From Methylobacter sp. (GTDB lineage Bacteria > Pseudomonadota > Gammaproteobacteria > Methylococcales > Methylomonadaceae): DNA of 34,869 nt. Of the stretch, positions 33,171 to 34,869 are shown piece by piece (the stretch's first letter is position 1; each line of letters opens with the position of its first letter). The notes below the pieces were generated by a model, which worked only from the letters and a program-made list of their open reading frames with translations, had not been told where the DNA came from and did not search any database. The position numbers and the translations under genes were made by a program. Location of the stretch: assembly GCA_004299305.1 (NCBI GenBank), contig SCPZ01000045.1:1-34869 (forward strand), given 5' to 3'.

Positions 33171-33824
33171 ATGACCGTTTTTAAAGATATTAACCTGCAA
33201 GTCGGGATACGCTTACAAATGGCGTTGCAACACGGCCCTAATCAGCTCATTTACTATACGGAATTCATTGGTTACGTGTATGGAGAGTACTTGATAATAA
33301 AGATACCTATTGAAAATGGGCTGTCTATTCAAATACAAGTAGGTGAGCCGGTTACCCTGAGGGTCTTATCGGGCACGGATGTTTTTACCTTGACTTGTTA
33401 TGTAAAAACTATCTTTAGAGCCCCGCATCATTATGTACACCTCAGCTTTCCTACTGATATTAAATCCATCCCACTACGCGCCGCCGCCAGAGCCAAGGTA
33501 AATCTACCGGTGCATGTCAATGGTGTGGCGGCGGCCGGCATTATTAGCGATATCAGTATTACAGGTGCTGCGATAACGGCCGATAGAGCGCTGGGCAACC
33601 TTAATGAAGACGCTTTAATTTCTTTCGAATTCCCTATAAAACCCATTAACCAGAATGTGCATATAGATACCAGAGCAACGATTCGCAGCATTCAAAAATT
33701 GCCCAACAAGAAAAAAGACGCGCCGCCCAGACTATCACATGGAATTTCGTTTCATGAGCTTGATATTACCAATCAGGTGATGATATTAAATCTTGTTTAT
33801 GAATCGATGATCAGGTGTAGTTAG
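33171..33824 (+). CDS. PilZ-domain (YcgR-like) cyclic di-GMP effector
   Basis: This 217-residue protein has an N-terminal YcgR-like beta-barrel (about residues 1-95, with GEYLIIKIP and GEPVTLRVLSG) and a C-terminal PilZ domain. The two ligand motifs are intact: RAAAR at the junction (the RxxxR motif) and DISITG (the D-x-S-x-x-G motif) about 25 residues later. It should bind cyclic di-GMP and adjust motility, adhesion or another output. No flagellar or pilus gene is nearby to tell which. The ATG at 33171 is preferred; the frame is open to a TTG at 33123, which would add 16 residues, and neither start has a strong Shine-Dalgarno site. Confidence 0.88.
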   Translation: MTVFKDINLQVGIRLQMALQHGPNQLIYYTEFIGYVYGEYLIIKIPIENGLSIQIQVGEPVTLRVLSGTDVFTLTCYVKTIFRAPHHYVHLSFPTDIKSIPLRAAARAKVNLPVHVNGVAAAGIISDISITGAAITADRALGNLNEDALISFEFPIKPINQNVHIDTRATIRSIQKLPNKKKDAPPRLSHGISFHELDITNQVMILNLVYESMIRCS

Positions 33825-33834
33825 GCGGCCCTTT

Positions 33835-34581
33835 TTAAGGCGCAATTAACAGGGAAAAACCGGCGAAAACGCCATAATCATCGGTTACGGTGGTCATGCC
33901 TACCGTTCCGCCAAAATCAAGCATAAGCTGGGGCGTCATTAAATAATTTAAAGAGGCTAAAAATTGGCTGCTTGGTTTTTGTTGTTTGGCTAGAATACCG
34001 GAAAATTCCCCGGCAATGCCCCAGCGTTCGGTCATCATCTGCGATACGGCAATCGCCCAGTTGTACCTGAATCTATCCAGATCATCTTCTTTAACCCCCC
34101 GCCGGGTTACTCCCGCGTTTACATCAACCCGTAACGCAGAAATATCCTGACTGACAATCAAGTTAGCCAAATAATCGGTGCGCCCTTGTCCCAGTGACTG
34201 GCGAGCCGACGGCAAAATCGCTCCCGTCTCAAAACCAACCGCCAGAGTCGGGCTAATCGGATAATAATGTTTAAGCAGCACGGAGGTATTGCCAAAACCG
34301 GATATGCTTCCATCCTGATCGCGCGATTTAATCCACGCCTCGCCGCCAACCATTAGCCCCCATTGATCGGCAAAGGGGTATTTCAACAAGAAAGGCAGGC
34401 TGTTACGTTCTACTTCCATGCCGGGTTGATTCGATTGTGCGCCAAATTCAACTTCCAGATGCCGCAATGCAGATAATTCCGCCGGATTGGATACTGTGGG
34501 CCGGTACGGCGTAACGGTAAGTTGTTCGGCGTGAGCGATTGAGGCGGAGAGGGATATAAATAAGGTCAGGAGTAAACGCAT
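33835..34581 (-). CDS. Predicted outer-membrane beta-barrel protein of unknown function
   Basis: This 248-residue protein has a clear signal peptide (MRLLLTLFISLSASIAHAEQ, cleavage likely after AHA). The rest alternates short amphipathic strands and turns, as in small outer-membrane barrels (WGLMVGGEAWIKS, TLAVGFETGAILPS, LMLDFGGTVGM, YGVFAGFSLLI). It resembles proteins loosely annotated as transporters of the phenol-degradation meta-pathway type, but I cannot make that call firmly. The frame is open to 34635; the ATG at 34581 begins the signal peptide and is chosen. It converges with the PilZ gene, whose stop is ten bases away. No pathway neighbour suggests a substrate. Confidence 0.7.
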   Translation of the reverse strand: MRLLLTLFISLSASIAHAEQLTVTPYRPTVSNPAELSALRHLEVEFGAQSNQPGMEVERNSLPFLLKYPFADQWGLMVGGEAWIKSRDQDGSISGFGNTSVLLKHYYPISPTLAVGFETGAILPSARQSLGQGRTDYLANLIVSQDISALRVDVNAGVTRRGVKEDDLDRFRYNWAIAVSQMMTERWGIAGEFSGILAKQQKPSSQFLASLNYLMTPQLMLDFGGTVGMTTVTDDYGVFAGFSLLIAP

Positions 34582-34732
34582 AAGAGTGGCGCTAGTAATT
34601 AAGGTGGGGGTAATTCTACGTGAATAGCCACACAAAACAACGCAAGTTGGAGAGGTTTTTTTGTATTAAGGTAACTCGCAAAAATAAACCCCCACATTCT
34701 ATAATCTTAACTACTCAGTATGGCTAATTTAT

Positions 34733-34849
34733 AATGGAACACGGATGAAACGGATTAGACAGATAATCACTGATAAAACTCTAAGTCATTAGAATTGTTA
34801 AAAATCCGTTTAAATCCGTCCAATCAGTGTCATCCGTGTGCTATTTTTT
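34733..34849. repeat. Long inverted repeat, GAACACGGAT family (copy J)
   Basis: The left arm AATGGAACACGGATGAAACG is followed by GATTAGACAGATAATCACTG. The right arm runs ATCCGTTTAAATCCGTCCAA then TCAGTGTCATCCGTGTGCTA and TTTTTTA. It closely matches copies A and B, with one change in the outer end (CCGTGTGC for CCGTGTTC). It lies upstream of the predicted outer-membrane protein gene, near the edge of the window. Confidence 0.8.
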
Positions 34850-34869
34850 AGCTGTTGAAGTTGCGTATT

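Noticed and set aside
1-34869. CRISPR array, because of the many repeated palindromes.
   Set aside because: The repeats are single, dispersed between genes, of variable length and not regularly spaced with spacers. No cas gene is present.

Overview
The window looks like chromosomal DNA from a gammaproteobacterium. The best clues are the lptM-lysA-dapF-DUF484-xerC run, DarP (YjgA), an Aas/LplT pair very close to the enterobacterial proteins, DUF2333/DUF4389 membrane proteins, and an E. coli-type multifunctional Cca. The abundance of dispersed intergenic palindromes and the wealth of c-di-GMP proteins would fit a Methylococcales-type methanotroph. That placement is inference only: no methane-oxidation gene is present. 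No tRNA, rRNA, CRISPR array, phage or transposase gene was found.

Layout. 1-3.6 kb: a family-2 glycosyltransferase (minus), a 660-bp gene-free stretch, darP (plus) and dinB (minus). 3.7-10.4 kb: a mostly housekeeping minus-strand block with DUF4389 and DUF2333 membrane proteins, xerC, DUF484, dapF, lysA, lptM and an inositol-monophosphatase-family enzyme. 10.5-15.9 kb (plus): a TauE/SafE-type permease, a small membrane protein, and the lysophospholipid salvage pair aas and lplT. 15.9-23.3 kb (plus): a 91-aa conserved small protein and two giant GGDEF-EAL proteins. The first has an N-terminal membrane domain matching the plant ethylene receptor (ETR1) sensor. The second has a MASE1 domain. 23.5-30.6 kb (minus): a probable five-gene signalling operon with a CheY/Rcp-like regulator, a REC-PAS-PAS-GGDEF-EAL protein, a TonB-dependent receptor, a YfiR-family protein and a CHASE8-like histidine kinase. 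30.8-34.6 kb: yajQ and cca (minus), a PilZ-domain protein (plus) and a predicted outer-membrane protein (minus).

How the genes fit together. From about 16.5 to 33.8 kb nearly every gene is linked to cyclic di-GMP: three composite GGDEF/EAL enzymes, a YfiR-type periplasmic regulator, a YajQ-type protein and a PilZ protein, with a histidine kinase and a free-standing receiver. Two inputs stand out: a predicted Cu(I)/ethylene-binding domain wired to c-di-GMP turnover, and an outer-membrane receptor-YfiR-kinase-receiver-c-di-GMP chain in one operon. The two plus-strand GGDEF-EAL genes share a nearly identical catalytic half but carry different membrane sensors, pointing to duplication with sensor swapping.

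Intergenic spaces are filled with repeats. One family has inverted arms around GAACACGGAT, in long (about 110-140 bp), short-hairpin and degenerate forms. A second family is a 122-124-bp double hairpin present twice. A few other inverted repeats also occur.
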